Shown piece after piece: positions 25,493-34,567 of a stretch of DNA of 64,000 bases. The first letter of the stretch is position 1; each line of letters opens with the position of its first letter. Under the pieces are notes generated by a model that had not been told where the DNA came from, ran no database searches, and saw only the letters and a list, made by a program, of their open reading frames with translations. Both the position numbers and the translations under genes were made by a program. This DNA comes from Rhizobium sp. BT04 (GTDB lineage: Bacteria; Pseudomonadota; Alphaproteobacteria; Rhizobiales; Rhizobiaceae), in contig NZ_CP125651.1 of the NCBI RefSeq assembly GCF_030053135.1, positions 595,090 through 659,089 on the forward strand, given 5' to 3'.

Positions 25493-26165
25493 TATGGCGA
25501 CACTATCCCTGGACATCAGCGAGACAAGCGCATCATGGTGATCCGGCAGCCTGTCGGTGTGGTCGCAGCCATCACACCGTGGAATTTTCCCAATGCTATG
25601 CTGGCCAGAAAGCTGGCCCCTGCCTTGGCCGCAGGTTGTGCAGTCGTCTCAAAAACCCGCCGCCGAAACACCGCTTTCCGCGTTAGCCCTTGCCGTGCTG
25701 GCTGAGCGCGCAGGCGTGCCTAAGGGCCTTTTTAGTGTTCTGCGTCGAAGCGCTCCGCTGAAATTGGCGAAGTCATGTGTACCAATCAAAAGGTTCGCAA
25801 GCTTATCTTCACGGGCTCAACGAAAACGGGAAAGATCCTGATGCGCCAAGCGGCGGATCAAGTCATGAAGCTTGGGCTTGAGCTGGGCGGCAACGCACCG
25901 TTCATCGTCTTCGATGATGCCGACTTAGAGGCGGCGGTCGAGGGGCTCAAGTTTCGAAGTACCGCAATAATGGCCAAACCTGTGTTTGCGCCAATCGTCT
26001 CTATGTCCAGTCAGGCATCTACGATGAATTCGCGGCACGGCTGGCTTCGCGGGTCCGCGCCATGAAGGTAGAAGACGGCTTTGTAAGCGGGACTGACATT
26101 GGGCCATGGACAGGGTTAGGGTCAGCTCAAAGTCTCCTCGATCCAAAGCGCGACCGTGGCTAGCG
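25493..26165 (+). pseudogene. Frameshifted aldehyde dehydrogenase (succinate-semialdehyde dehydrogenase-like) remnant
   Basis: Successive frames encode recognisable GabD-like segments: GDTIPGHQ and [20 protein letters not shown] (25494-25630), then [20 protein letters not shown] after a frame change near 25640, then VRKLIFTGST and MKLGLELGGNAPFIVFDDAD near 25790-25940, then after another shift near 25950 GQTCVCANRLYVQSG with the catalytic Cys. Both ends are missing (normal length about 480 aa), and it stops just before the aminotransferase gene. At least three frame changes are visible, so it is not functional. Confidence 0.85.
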
Positions 26166-26166
26166 A

Positions 26167-27357
26167 CTAGCCTGAACTCTCTCGAACGGCATCGAGGAAT
26201 TGCGAGATTTCCGACGCGTCGTTGTAGTAGTGCGGCGATACTCGCAGAATGTCTGGAAGACCCCGGTGGGAGGCGTCAAGTGGCGTGGTCGATGGCGGAG
26301 AGACCGAGATGTTGATGCCCTTATCTGTAAGCCGTTTCATCTCCTTCCGAGCATCCTTTCCATCCATGGTAAACGACACAATCGAGGCCTGGTCCCGGCC
26401 GATGTCTCGTACACGGACCCCCGGAATGTCTCCAAGGCCTTCCCGGATCTGGCCAGCAAGCACGGAGCAACGGGAGCGTATCCGCTCAAGGCCGATGTCC
26501 ATGGCGTAGTCTGCCGCCGCGCCCAGCCCGAGCCGGGTGGAATAGTTCGCCTCCCATGTCTCGAACCGACGGGCGTCATTTCGGAGCTGATACCGTTCGG
26601 GGCCAACCCACGGTGCCCCGAAGAGGTCGATAAAGGCTGGTTCGAGATCCCTGAGTAAATCGCGCCGGACATAGAGGAAACCGGTTCCGCGGGGCGCCCG
26701 GAGAAACTTCCGTCCAGTGGCGGTCAGGAGGTCGCAACCGAGTTCGGCGACATCGATCGGCATCTGCCCCACGGCCTGACATGCGTCGAGCAGGTACGTG
26801 ATGCCATTTCTACGCGCGATCTTTCCGACTTCCGCCGCGGGGTTCACGAGACCGCCATTTGATGGGATCCATGTGATCGAGATCAACCGCACCGATCCGT
26901 CGATCATTCGCTCCAGCGCTTCTGGATCAAGGGCACCGGATGCGTCGTCGGGAATGACCTCAACCCGTGCGCCAGTCCGCTGGGACACCTGAAGATAGGC
27001 CACGTAATTCGCAGCGAATTCGGTCGTGGTCGTCAGGATCCTTTCACCCGGCTTGAAGTGCAGCGAATAGAACGCCCGCTGCCAGGCAAGGGTGGCGTTC
27101 TCGGCAAGCGATATCTCTTCCCGCCCAGCACCTACGAGACGCGCTATCGAGTCATGGACGCCTTCTATCCGAGCAATGTTTTCCGCGTGAGCCTCATAGC
27201 CGCCGATGCTGTTCTCGCGCTCCAGATACTCGACCACGGTGTCGAACACGGGACGCGGCACTAGGGCGGCTCCTGCATTGTTCAGGTGTATCCTGTTCTG
27301 TACCCCCGGAGTTTCCTGGCGTAGGCGGTCAAGTTCGGTCTGAGGAATTTCGGTCAT
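26167..27357 (-). CDS. Class V aminotransferase / cysteine-desulfurase-like PLP enzyme
   Basis: This 396-aa protein starts at the ATG at 27357 (MTEIPQTELDRLR). It is a fold-type I PLP enzyme: the cofactor lysine is probably Lys217 in TATGRKFLRAPRG, and Asp191 in LLDACQAVGQ should contact the pyridine nitrogen. The HLNNAGAALVPRPV opening is typical of the isopenicillin-N-epimerase/selenocysteine-lyase-like branch of the family. I see no clear desulfurase Cys loop, so the reaction (racemase, lyase or desulfurase) is not settled. It stands alone; the upstream longer frame to 27714 has no homology I recognise. Confidence 0.85.
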   Translation of the reverse strand: MTEIPQTELDRLRQETPGVQNRIHLNNAGAALVPRPVFDTVVEYLERENSIGGYEAHAENIARIEGVHDSIARLVGAGREEISLAENATLAWQRAFYSLHFKPGERILTTTTEFAANYVAYLQVSQRTGARVEVIPDDASGALDPEALERMIDGSVRLISITWIPSNGGLVNPAAEVGKIARRNGITYLLDACQAVGQMPIDVAELGCDLLTATGRKFLRAPRGTGFLYVRRDLLRDLEPAFIDLFGAPWVGPERYQLRNDARRFETWEANYSTRLGLGAAADYAMDIGLERIRSRCSVLAGQIREGLGDIPGVRVRDIGRDQASIVSFTMDGKDARKEMKRLTDKGINISVSPPSTTPLDASHRGLPDILRVSPHYYNDASEISQFLDAVRESSG

Positions 27358-27821
27358 CTTGAGTTCCGTTCGAAGTCCAGCGGATTTATACCGTCTTGCT
27401 GTGGATGGCGGTCCGAGCGCCTGTGCTGGCTGCCCGATGCGCGGGCCATGAGGATCTGGTCGCCGGGCGTGGCGGCCCACCGAAGCGAGTACCTTTGCCA
27501 GCCAAAGTCGGCTGGTGGCGCAACTTCCGCCGAATCCCGAGAAGCGCCGCAAAGCTGCGTTCGACAACGCGGATTGGGTGCTGGCCCCATGCCCATCCCC
27601 GACATCGACGTTTCCGCAGTCATACGATCGGCTGGGATCGGAAGTGCCCACGACACATTCGGAGCGACGCCTCCAGATAGGGCGAGAGCCGACCGGACGC
27701 CCGTCATGCGCCACATGTGCGCATCCATCTCCTCATTCTATCGGCCTCCGTAAGAAAAGCCGGCTTGCATGTCTTGATCGAACTTTTTTGACAGGCCAAG
27801 AGCAAAAATGAGCACGATAGT
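27358..27821. other. Gene-poor stretch before the AraC gene
   Basis: Several overlapping frames are open on both strands, but none has a ribosome site with a recognisable protein. It presumably contains the promoters of the aminotransferase and AraC genes. Confidence 0.4.
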
Positions 27822-28871
27822 GTGCAGAAATCGGCGGTGGAGGATGTCAACGAATTCCGGTATCTTTGCGGATTATTTTTTGCCGATGATTTGGTGTATC
27901 AAAGGAAAATCCCGTTGATTGTGAAGCAAAGCGCATTTACAGGCACCGATCCGGATCAACTCTCAGAGATTTTGTCGACCGCACAATCACGGATCAGCGT
28001 TGCCGCATTGGACAACAACCCTGTCGCATTCCGCTGCAACTTTCTCTCTGCCGGAGCTGTCAGCGTTGCCGAGTGCTCATATGAAGGGACGATCGCTGCC
28101 AAGCGGGAGGCGCAAGGCGAAAAGCTGACTATCTTTCTGCCAACGCAGGGAAATGCGATTTTCAGTTACCCTAAGAAGTCAATAGAGTCCGCTCCGGGGT
28201 TCGCAACACTGCTTGAGGGTGAACCCACCACCCGTAGCCTCTTAGTCGGGCCGCGTCACCATCTGGCTTTATTCATCGATCAGGCAAAGATAATTGGAAG
28301 CCTCACCCATATGCTCGAAAGGACGATTAGGGGCAAGATCGATATTCATCCCTATGTCGATCTTACCTCGAATGCCGGCCTTACTTTGCAGCATTTGGTA
28401 AAGCAGCTTTATCGGGGCCTTGGCGATGATGGTGTGCTCAGGCAATCGCCTCTGGCTCTGGCCTCACTCTGTGACGCCGTGACCTTTCTCATTCTCGAGA
28501 ACTGCGAACATCGCTATTCGGACCAACTGGCGCGAGACGCGCTGGCACCGGCTCCACGTCACGTAAAGCGCGCCATCGACTTCATGCACGAACATGTTTC
28601 CTCCACTATATCGCTCAGCGATATCGCGATTGCGGCGAATGTCAGCATTCGAACTTTGCAGCAGGGCTTTAGACAGTTCCGTAATACGACACCCATGGCC
28701 CATCTACTTGAATTGCGCCTGGTCGCCGCCCATGACGAACTGAGTGATCCCCGTTCGACTAGCACCGTGTCGCGCGTTGCTGCAAAGTGGGGGTTTACCC
28801 ATCTTGGACGCTTTGCGGCCGAATACAGAAAACGGTTCGGCCACCTGCCATCACAGGCATCAAAGGCCTGA
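27822..28871 (+). CDS. AraC-family transcriptional regulator
   Basis: This 349-aa protein has a C-terminal double helix-turn-helix AraC domain at about 245-345 (ISLSDIAIAANVSIRTLQQG, then RVAAKWGFTHLGRFAAEYRK) and an N-terminal ligand-binding domain of the AraC_binding_2/FeaR-like type. The start at 27822 is a GTG with a poor ribosome site; a GTG at 27834 is possible. It is not next to an obvious target: the aminotransferase upstream is divergent, and a decayed stretch follows. The effector is unknown. Confidence 0.88.
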   Translation: MQKSAVEDVNEFRYLCGLFFADDLVYQRKIPLIVKQSAFTGTDPDQLSEILSTAQSRISVAALDNNPVAFRCNFLSAGAVSVAECSYEGTIAAKREAQGEKLTIFLPTQGNAIFSYPKKSIESAPGFATLLEGEPTTRSLLVGPRHHLALFIDQAKIIGSLTHMLERTIRGKIDIHPYVDLTSNAGLTLQHLVKQLYRGLGDDGVLRQSPLALASLCDAVTFLILENCEHRYSDQLARDALAPAPRHVKRAIDFMHEHVSSTISLSDIAIAANVSIRTLQQGFRQFRNTTPMAHLLELRLVAAHDELSDPRSTSTVSRVAAKWGFTHLGRFAAEYRKRFGHLPSQASKA

Positions 28872-29233
28872 GTTCGCTTCACCTGCGTGGCTCGTCTCAG
28901 GCCGCCTAGACCCATTCACCGGGTGTCTCATCGCTGGATGTCATGAAGGCTGCGGCTCATTTGTGCCGGCGGGACCGAATTGTTCCAGAAGAATTGCCGA
29001 AGCGCATCGCCGCTCAGTTGGGAACATATCAACGTCATCGGGTCCATTGCTGAAGGGCCTCAAGCGTTGCGACTTCCCGGCAAGATCCTCCGAGTGGTCG
29101 TGATCGCTTGCCTACGGATTGGTCCGCGCCGAATCCGACCACGCGGTTGGCGAACTCACGAATGAAAGGCCTTTCTTCAACGTCGAGTGCTTGCGCGTTC
29201 TATCGCGCAGAGACTGATAATGTAGTTCATACG
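28872..29233. other. Gene-poor stretch with transposase-like scrap
   Basis: There is no intact gene. The only recognisable element is the short Tn3-like peptide described at 28998-29100. Confidence 0.5.
28998..29100 (+). pseudogene. Possible C-terminal remnant of a Tn3-family transposase
   Basis: The frame reads RSASPLSWEHINVIG, close to the SPLGWEHINLTG motif near the end of Tn3-family TnpA proteins. The remaining residues (PGKI) only loosely match GKFRPLR, and nothing upstream matches TnpA. It is a very short match and could be chance. Confidence 0.4.
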
Positions 29234-30235
29234 TCACTTTGCAAAAAGATCAGGGTAGGCTGCAAGTGCCGGAGCGCCACCTGTATGCCAGAAGAGCACG
29301 CGCTCTCCGCGTCCAATCCGCTTTTGGCGTATATAATCGATCAGTCCAGCCATCGCTTTGCCGGTGTAGACAGGGTCTAGAAGCAGACCCTCCAAGCGAG
29401 CGCACATCGCCAAGGACTCCACAACTGCTTCCGTCGGCAGTCCATAGCCAGGACCGACGAAGCGATCATCGACAATGACTTCTCGCGACTTTTCAGAGGG
29501 GCGGTCCAACAGGTTCAAAGTCTGGTCAATGATTTGCGAGACCTTTGCGACTGCGTCGGTCTTATGGGCGTTGACACTGATACCGACAATTTCGCTTTGC
29601 ACATCATACAGTGTGGCTCCAACGAGCATACCGGCCTGAGTGCCGCCGCTACCGGTACCGAAGAAAATTCGGTCGAAGGAAAGTTCTTGTTGGCTGCATT
29701 GGTTCTTCAATTCTCCCATTGCTTCGCAATAGCCAAGCGCCCCAATTGCGTTGGAGCCACCGATCGGGATGATGAACGGTCGTCGCCCCTCCTTGATCTT
29801 GCTTTCAGCATACCTTGACATCTCGTCTGCAAGGTCGGCGCTGGGCGGAAAAAGATGCAAATCCGCTCCAAAGATGCGGTCGAGAAGCATATTGCCGTTC
29901 GTATTGTACGCTGAACCGGATAGGGGAACCGAGGCTGCGAGGAAAAGTGCGCATTCTAACCCGGTTTTCGCAGCCGCCGCCGCCGTCTGTCGTGCATGAT
30001 TTGATTGCAAGGCGCCGGCAGTCAATATGATGTCTGAGCCCTGAGCGACCGCCGCGGCGATAAGATATTCAAGCTTCCTGGTCTTATTGCCTCCGCCGCC
30101 AAGGCCGGTACAATCATCCCGCTTTATCCAAATGTCCGGACCGCCCAAAGCCGCCGACAGACGCGGTAGTGGTTCGATTGGTGTGGGAAAAAATCCCAGG
30201 CTGAGCGGCTTCAAGTCTGCTCGTAGCAGGTTCAT
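29234..30235 (-). CDS. D-cysteine desulfhydrase / L-cysteate sulfo-lyase-like PLP enzyme
   Basis: This 333-aa protein, counted from the ATG at 30235 (MNLLRADLKPLSLG), has upstream ATGs at 30241 and 30289 that add unlikely residues. It is a fold-type II PLP enzyme of the ACC deaminase/D-cysteine desulfhydrase family, with the cofactor Lys51 in GGNKTRKLEYL. The two positions that are Glu and Leu in true ACC deaminases (Glu295, Leu322 there) are Thr291 in VYTGK and Thr318 in WHTGG. This points to D-cysteine desulfhydrase or L-cysteate sulfo-lyase (CuyA) chemistry: pyruvate and ammonia plus sulfide or sulfite. A sulfite-oxidase-type gene lies upstream on the same strand, which favours a sulfite-producing reaction; that is inference. 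Confidence 0.85.
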   Translation of the reverse strand: MNLLRADLKPLSLGFFPTPIEPLPRLSAALGGPDIWIKRDDCTGLGGGGNKTRKLEYLIAAAVAQGSDIILTAGALQSNHARQTAAAAAKTGLECALFLAASVPLSGSAYNTNGNMLLDRIFGADLHLFPPSADLADEMSRYAESKIKEGRRPFIIPIGGSNAIGALGYCEAMGELKNQCSQQELSFDRIFFGTGSGGTQAGMLVGATLYDVQSEIVGISVNAHKTDAVAKVSQIIDQTLNLLDRPSEKSREVIVDDRFVGPGYGLPTEAVVESLAMCARLEGLLLDPVYTGKAMAGLIDYIRQKRIGRGERVLFWHTGGAPALAAYPDLFAK

Positions 30236-30561
30236 CACCATTATCGGCTCCGTTGATCGATCGTTAATCATGAGGCGTGTGAGCTCCACGACCAGCTGGG
30301 AGAGAGGCTCAGCGTCTTTGAGTATGCTGTTTACGCGACTGCGGTGATGAACCTGTCATAAGCTGCTTGGCCCTCTCAGGTGCCCGGGTATCGATTGAAT
30401 CTGTTGAACCGCTCGACAACCAGGGTCCGCATCTCCGGGCTGGTTTCATGTCCGTTTCCGTGGAGGTCGATTTACAGTAGAGCGCCAATTCGGCGGGATT
30501 TCCAGTTGTCGTCAAAGCCCTTGCCGTCCTGCGAAAAGCGAAAGTTTGCTGGCCCGTCAGA
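30236..30561. other. Intergenic stretch between the lyase and molybdoenzyme genes
   Basis: I see no supported gene; an open minus-strand frame (30309-30572) shows no family resemblance. It probably contains the promoter of the lyase gene. Confidence 0.4.
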
Positions 30562-31554
30562 TCAGGCGTCAACGACTGTCACCGTGATGTCGTGAACGGT
30601 ATTGCGCGCAGGGGTAAGGGGCTGTATCTCGCCCTGGACGTTTGTGCATCTGCACTTCAAGACGTGTTGGCCTCGCGTCGGCGTCCAGAAGTATTCAAAT
30701 TGTTGCCAACTGCGGTCTTGGCGGGGACCTACGGAAGCGGCATGCCATCTGCTCCCGCCATCGACACTGACCTCAGCTGACGCGATCGGCTCATCGCCCC
30801 AGGCCCAGCCCCATATGCGCGTCGCTGTCCCACTTTGCAGTGAGACCGCCGGATCAGGCCCGACAATGACCGACTCCGGTACGACTGCCCACACGGGCTT
30901 GGTGCCGGTCGGCGTAGTATCATTGTAGAAGCGGGTCGTGTAGGGGCCAGGCGCCCGGCAGTCCGCGGCGATAATTGAGCCGATCCATTTGACGGAGTTG
31001 GTGCCATACCAGCCTGGGACCACCAGACGCACAGGACCGCCCCGATCGGGGCTCAGCGGCTTGCCGTTGATTTCGAGAGCTAGAAGAACCTCGTCTGCCA
31101 TCGCCTTGTGGATCGGCAAGTCTTTCTGGAAAATTTCATTCTGGAGCCCGGCATACTCTCCCCATTCCAGGCCGGATGTCCACACATACGTAGCTTCCTT
31201 CGCAATGCCTGCCAAGACGAGTACCTCTTTGAGAGGCACTCCTTTCCAAACAACATTTCCAACACGGCGCTTCGGCTCCTGAGGGGCGAGGGGGCTTCCT
31301 GCGCACTCATGAAACGACATGTATTCGCGTTGCGGCATCGCTTGGATGTCCGCGAGCCTTAGCCTGATGGGTCTGTCGACCAGCCCTCCGATCTCCAAAT
31401 ACCACTGCTCTGGGTCGATCTCCAGGAAACCCATATGCGTGACCAGAAACAGGTCTTCCTCGTCCGTCCTCCATTTTTCAAGCGCGTGCACTCCACGATT
31501 TGGACCACGGTAGGAGAAACCCTCCATTGTCATCCGAAGCCCTTGTCGCGTCAT
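30562..31554 (-). CDS. Sulfite-oxidase-family molybdopterin oxidoreductase
   Basis: This 330-aa protein has an oxidoreductase molybdopterin-binding domain at about 45-205, with the molybdenum-ligand Cys84 in HECAGSP, and a Mo-co dimerisation (Ig-like) domain at about 215-325 (IWGWAWGDEPIASAEVSVDG). No Tat or Sec signal and no haem domain are visible, so it is either cytoplasmic or exported with a partner. Family members oxidise sulfite to sulfate or reduce related oxides. The start overlaps the nitrilase stop by 4 bases (ATGA), so the two are translationally coupled. The electron acceptor is not encoded nearby. Confidence 0.88.
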   Translation of the reverse strand: MTRQGLRMTMEGFSYRGPNRGVHALEKWRTDEEDLFLVTHMGFLEIDPEQWYLEIGGLVDRPIRLRLADIQAMPQREYMSFHECAGSPLAPQEPKRRVGNVVWKGVPLKEVLVLAGIAKEATYVWTSGLEWGEYAGLQNEIFQKDLPIHKAMADEVLLALEINGKPLSPDRGGPVRLVVPGWYGTNSVKWIGSIIAADCRAPGPYTTRFYNDTTPTGTKPVWAVVPESVIVGPDPAVSLQSGTATRIWGWAWGDEPIASAEVSVDGGSRWHAASVGPRQDRSWQQFEYFWTPTRGQHVLKCRCTNVQGEIQPLTPARNTVHDITVTVVDA

Positions 31555-32588
31555 AGCCTCTGCTCCGCCTCGGCCGCCAGGGGATCGCTACCGGCAGCTA
31601 TGCGCTCGGCCTGAGCCCTTCCACCGAAGGTGATGGGGGCGATGCGGGTGCGATCGACGGCGAGATCAAATATATCAAAGCGATTGTACCCTGCCACGAC
31701 GTCGTGGAATCTTTTCGGCTCAATGCACTGATCCAATTCGATTTCGGCGTAGCCGATGCCCTCGTCAGTCAGTTCATCACCGATGGCCGAGCCGGTGGGG
31801 TTGAGGAAGAAACTACTGGCTCGCGGGCTGGCGTCGAGCAGTGCTTCGATCTCGGAAGCGCCATTGGCAATCGAATTGCGGGCTGCTGGGTCCAGGCATC
31901 CTGCCACAACGATGCCGAAGCACTTCGCCTCGAAGCAGTGTGCAGCAGCGCGAATTCGGTTTGCGCCGCGGTTGTCGTAATTGCCACTTTCATCTGGCGG
32001 CCTAGTCGGCCAAATCGGCGGGTAACTGCTGATATGAACTTGTTCACCCTGTGCCATCAGTGTGAAACGAGCCAGCGGGTTCGTATTCTCTCCACAGATC
32101 AAGCCGCCCAAACGTCCAATCCGTGTATCCGCAACCTGAAGGCCTGCGCCGTCGCCCGGGTTCCAAACGAGCTTCTCAAAGAATGTCGGCACTAGCTTGC
32201 GGTGATGGATGAGCACCTTGCCCGCGTCCGATATCAGCAGGTTGCTGTTCCATAAGCCTCCCACGCTAGCCGGATTTCTTTCCGAGATACCTACAGATAC
32301 GAATACCCCGTGCTGGGCGGCGGCCTGGCGGATGCGATCGATTTCGGGCCCATCCGCAAAAATCGATGCGGCGGCGAAACGTTTGAATTGATCATGCGAG
32401 TGGATTGGGGAGTATAACGCAGACCAGATCGGAAAGCCGGGAATGAAACTTTCCGGGAAGACCACGAGCGATGCGCCGCTACGGGCGGCTTCACCAATGA
32501 TAGAAGCCGCTTTTTCGACCGTAGCGCGGGTATCAAGATAAATGGGCGCGACGTGCGCTGCAGCTGCTTTGAAGTTCGAACGGTCCAT
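31551..32588 (-). CDS. Nitrilase-family carbon-nitrogen hydrolase
   Basis: This 345-aa protein starts at the ATG at 32588, with ggagg 6 bases upstream. The catalytic triad is complete: Glu46 in FPESF, Lys131 in HHRKLVPT and Cys165 in GLICGENTNP. The PGFPIW segment and the length are those of true nitrilases rather than amidases, so it should hydrolyse a nitrile to an acid and ammonia. It is first in an operon with the molybdoenzyme and is divergent from the LysR gene at 32685, which probably controls it. Confidence 0.9.
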   Translation of the reverse strand: MDRSNFKAAAAHVAPIYLDTRATVEKAASIIGEAARSGASLVVFPESFIPGFPIWSALYSPIHSHDQFKRFAAASIFADGPEIDRIRQAAAQHGVFVSVGISERNPASVGGLWNSNLLISDAGKVLIHHRKLVPTFFEKLVWNPGDGAGLQVADTRIGRLGGLICGENTNPLARFTLMAQGEQVHISSYPPIWPTRPPDESGNYDNRGANRIRAAAHCFEAKCFGIVVAGCLDPAARNSIANGASEIEALLDASPRASSFFLNPTGSAIGDELTDEGIGYAEIELDQCIEPKRFHDVVAGYNRFDIFDLAVDRTRIAPITFGGRAQAERIAAGSDPLAAEAEQRL

Positions 32589-32648
32589 GCAAGCCTCCAC
32601 TGATCGAAGAACATTAGATGGAACATTTTCGCTCGGCTAACCGGAATC

Positions 32649-32668
32649 TTCGCACTATGATGTGCAAA
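32649..32668. promoter_or_regulatory. Imperfect palindrome in the nitrilase-LysR intergenic region
   Basis: Arms ttcgcac (32649-32655) and gtgcaaa (32662-32668) are separated by 6 bases, 17 bases before the LysR start. The size and position suit a LysR autoregulatory site. A related palindrome lies just after the regulator gene at 33617. Confidence 0.5.
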
Positions 32669-32684
32669 AATAGACGAGAGCGAT

Positions 32685-33611
32685 ATGGCCACACCACTGG
32701 ATCACTTGGACTGGGATGATCTAAAACTCTTTCTTCGTGCGGTGAGAAGCAAGAGCGTTACTGGTGCCGCAAGAGTGCTGAACGTGAGCCATTCCACCGT
32801 CTCTCGCCGGTTGAATAGGCTGGAATATGCCGTTGGCGCGGCTCTCTTCGAGCGAAGCCGGGATGGGCTCGTCCTTACAACGACAGGAATGACGGTGCTT
32901 CGCCGAGCCGAAGAGATCGAGCTTGGAATCAACAGCCTTCGTTCGGACATGAGCAGCCGAAACGAGATAAGTGGAACGGTTCGTCTGGCGACAATGGAGG
33001 GGATAGCATCCCTCTACCTTTCGTCGCACCTGACAAGTCTACAAGAAAAATATCCGGACCTCCTTCTGGAGCTCGTGACCTCACCGCAGACGGTTCGGGT
33101 CGCCCGTCGGGAAGCCGACCTCTTTGTGAGCTTCTTCAAGCCGCAAGGCACCGCGCTCGTGAGCGAGTGTATCGGTCATTTTTCGACAGGGCTTTACGCT
33201 TCGTCCAGCTACCTTGAAAAATACGGCATTCCTGAGAACAGGGACGATCTGCAAAAGCATCGGTTTGTTGGGTATGTCGAAGAGCTTGTTCAGGTGGAAG
33301 CTGTGAGATGGCTGGAAGAACTGGTTCCGCACCCAATCTTCTCGATCACGTCTAACAGTATGATCGCACAGACGTTCGCCGCGGCAGGCGGGGCCGGAAT
33401 CGTGGCTCTGCCAGAGTTTGCGCTCGGAATCAGGACTGGGTTGGTCAAGGTTCTTCCTGACCTTCGTGGCCGTCGTGAGGTTTGGCTCTCTGTTCACCAA
33501 GATATTGCAAATCTGTCGCGAATTCGTGCGGTTGTAAAATTTTTGAAAGACCTACTACACGCAGATGAAGCTAAGCTTGGAGGCCGCGAGGTTTGGACGC
33601 TGGCTGGATGA
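32685..33611 (+). CDS. LysR-family transcriptional regulator
   Basis: This 308-aa protein has an N-terminal winged helix (residues about 8-66, KSVTGAARVLNVSHSTVSRR) and a LysR substrate-binding domain. It is divergently placed from the nitrilase/molybdoenzyme operon with 96 bases between, the usual layout for a regulator of its neighbour. The inducer is unknown; a nitrile or sulfonate would fit the context. Confidence 0.9.
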   Translation: MATPLDHLDWDDLKLFLRAVRSKSVTGAARVLNVSHSTVSRRLNRLEYAVGAALFERSRDGLVLTTTGMTVLRRAEEIELGINSLRSDMSSRNEISGTVRLATMEGIASLYLSSHLTSLQEKYPDLLLELVTSPQTVRVARREADLFVSFFKPQGTALVSECIGHFSTGLYASSSYLEKYGIPENRDDLQKHRFVGYVEELVQVEAVRWLEELVPHPIFSITSNSMIAQTFAAAGGAGIVALPEFALGIRTGLVKVLPDLRGRREVWLSVHQDIANLSRIRAVVKFLKDLLHADEAKLGGREVWTLAG

Positions 33612-34123
33612 CCCACGTGCAAAATTGCACATCCTCCTGCGGATTCCGGAATTGAAGCTCCGATGGCTAGGCGTTAGCAAATAGATGATAGCCGAATTTA
33701 TTGGTCGAACATCATGGAGACGCTGCTGCCGGCCTCGCCCCCAAACTTACAGTCGAAGATGTCGCTTTCAAATACAGAACGAATAACAGAACTTTAGCCT
33801 GACAGGTTCAACATGCGAAAAGGCATGGAAGCCGCGGGTGGCATTTGCGCCCCTTTGCAACGGAATGGCTGGCAAGGATTTTTGGGTGCGATGTTCCATT
33901 CGCAACCAGTGAATGGCAAATGGAGCTTAGCGAGGCACAATCTCGGTTCGCGGCAAAGAGACGAGAAGCGAAGAATGCGAGAAGCAGCGCCAGCGTTGCT
34001 CCCGGGGTTCCGGAAGTGCCACTGACTGCGACTGTCGATGATGGGGACCGCTACACCGGCTTCCGAAGCGCTATTGCCCAGCGTCGCCTGATGAGGAGAT
34101 CGGCCGATTTCGAGGCATGCCAA
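33612..34123. other. Gene-poor stretch after the LysR gene, with a palindrome at its start
   Basis: A near-symmetric gtgcaaaattgcac lies at 33617-33630, six bases after the LysR stop. An open + frame at 33845 (ATEWLARIFGCDVPFATSEW) could be a decayed gene, but I do not recognise it. No supported gene is present. Confidence 0.4.
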
Positions 34124-34567
34124 CTACTTTCGAATGACAGAGGAAAGGGCGAATGCCGTGAGGGTATCACGCACGCCGGGCAGTTCCGATATCAGTTGCC
34201 AGATTTGGCGAATGCGATCCGCTTCAGGAGATTCGACCCTCACCAGAAGGTCAAAATCGCCGGTCATCACATCGCACGCAACGACCTCCGGTATCTTCCG
34301 CAAAGCTTGAATGACGTCACCGCCCCTCATGCGGTCCTGACGATAGACGAACATCAACGCTGTGGTGACATGCTGATCGTTTCCGCCCTCGCCGGTGACG
34401 ATGGTGTAGCCCTTGATAAAGCCTTCTCGCTCAAGCCGCTCTATTCGAACCCGAACTGCATTCCGTGACAAATTGACCTTGGCCGACAGGTCAGCATGGG
34501 ATATGCGCGCGTTGGTCTTCAACTCGCTGAGTATCTGTTCGTCCACGCGGTCAAGGAGGTATTTCAT
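34124..34567 (-). CDS. Lrp/AsnC-family transcriptional regulator
   Basis: This 147-aa protein has an N-terminal helix-turn-helix (LDRVDEQILSELKTNARISH, then DLSAKVNLSRNAVRVRIERL) and a C-terminal RAM ligand-binding domain. The family senses amino acids. Its start overlaps the stop of the homoserine-kinase-like gene by 4 bases, making it the last gene of the aspartate/homoserine operon. It probably regulates that operon in response to an amino acid such as homoserine or aspartate (inference). Confidence 0.92.
   Translation of the reverse strand: MKYLLDRVDEQILSELKTNARISHADLSAKVNLSRNAVRVRIERLEREGFIKGYTIVTGEGGNDQHVTTALMFVYRQDRMRGGDVIQALRKIPEVVACDVMTGDFDLLVRVESPEADRIRQIWQLISELPGVRDTLTAFALSSVIRK

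Noticed and set aside
29234..30235. ACC deaminase
   Set aside because: The two diagnostic positions are Thr rather than Glu and Leu, which points to D-cysteine desulfhydrase or cysteate lyase.
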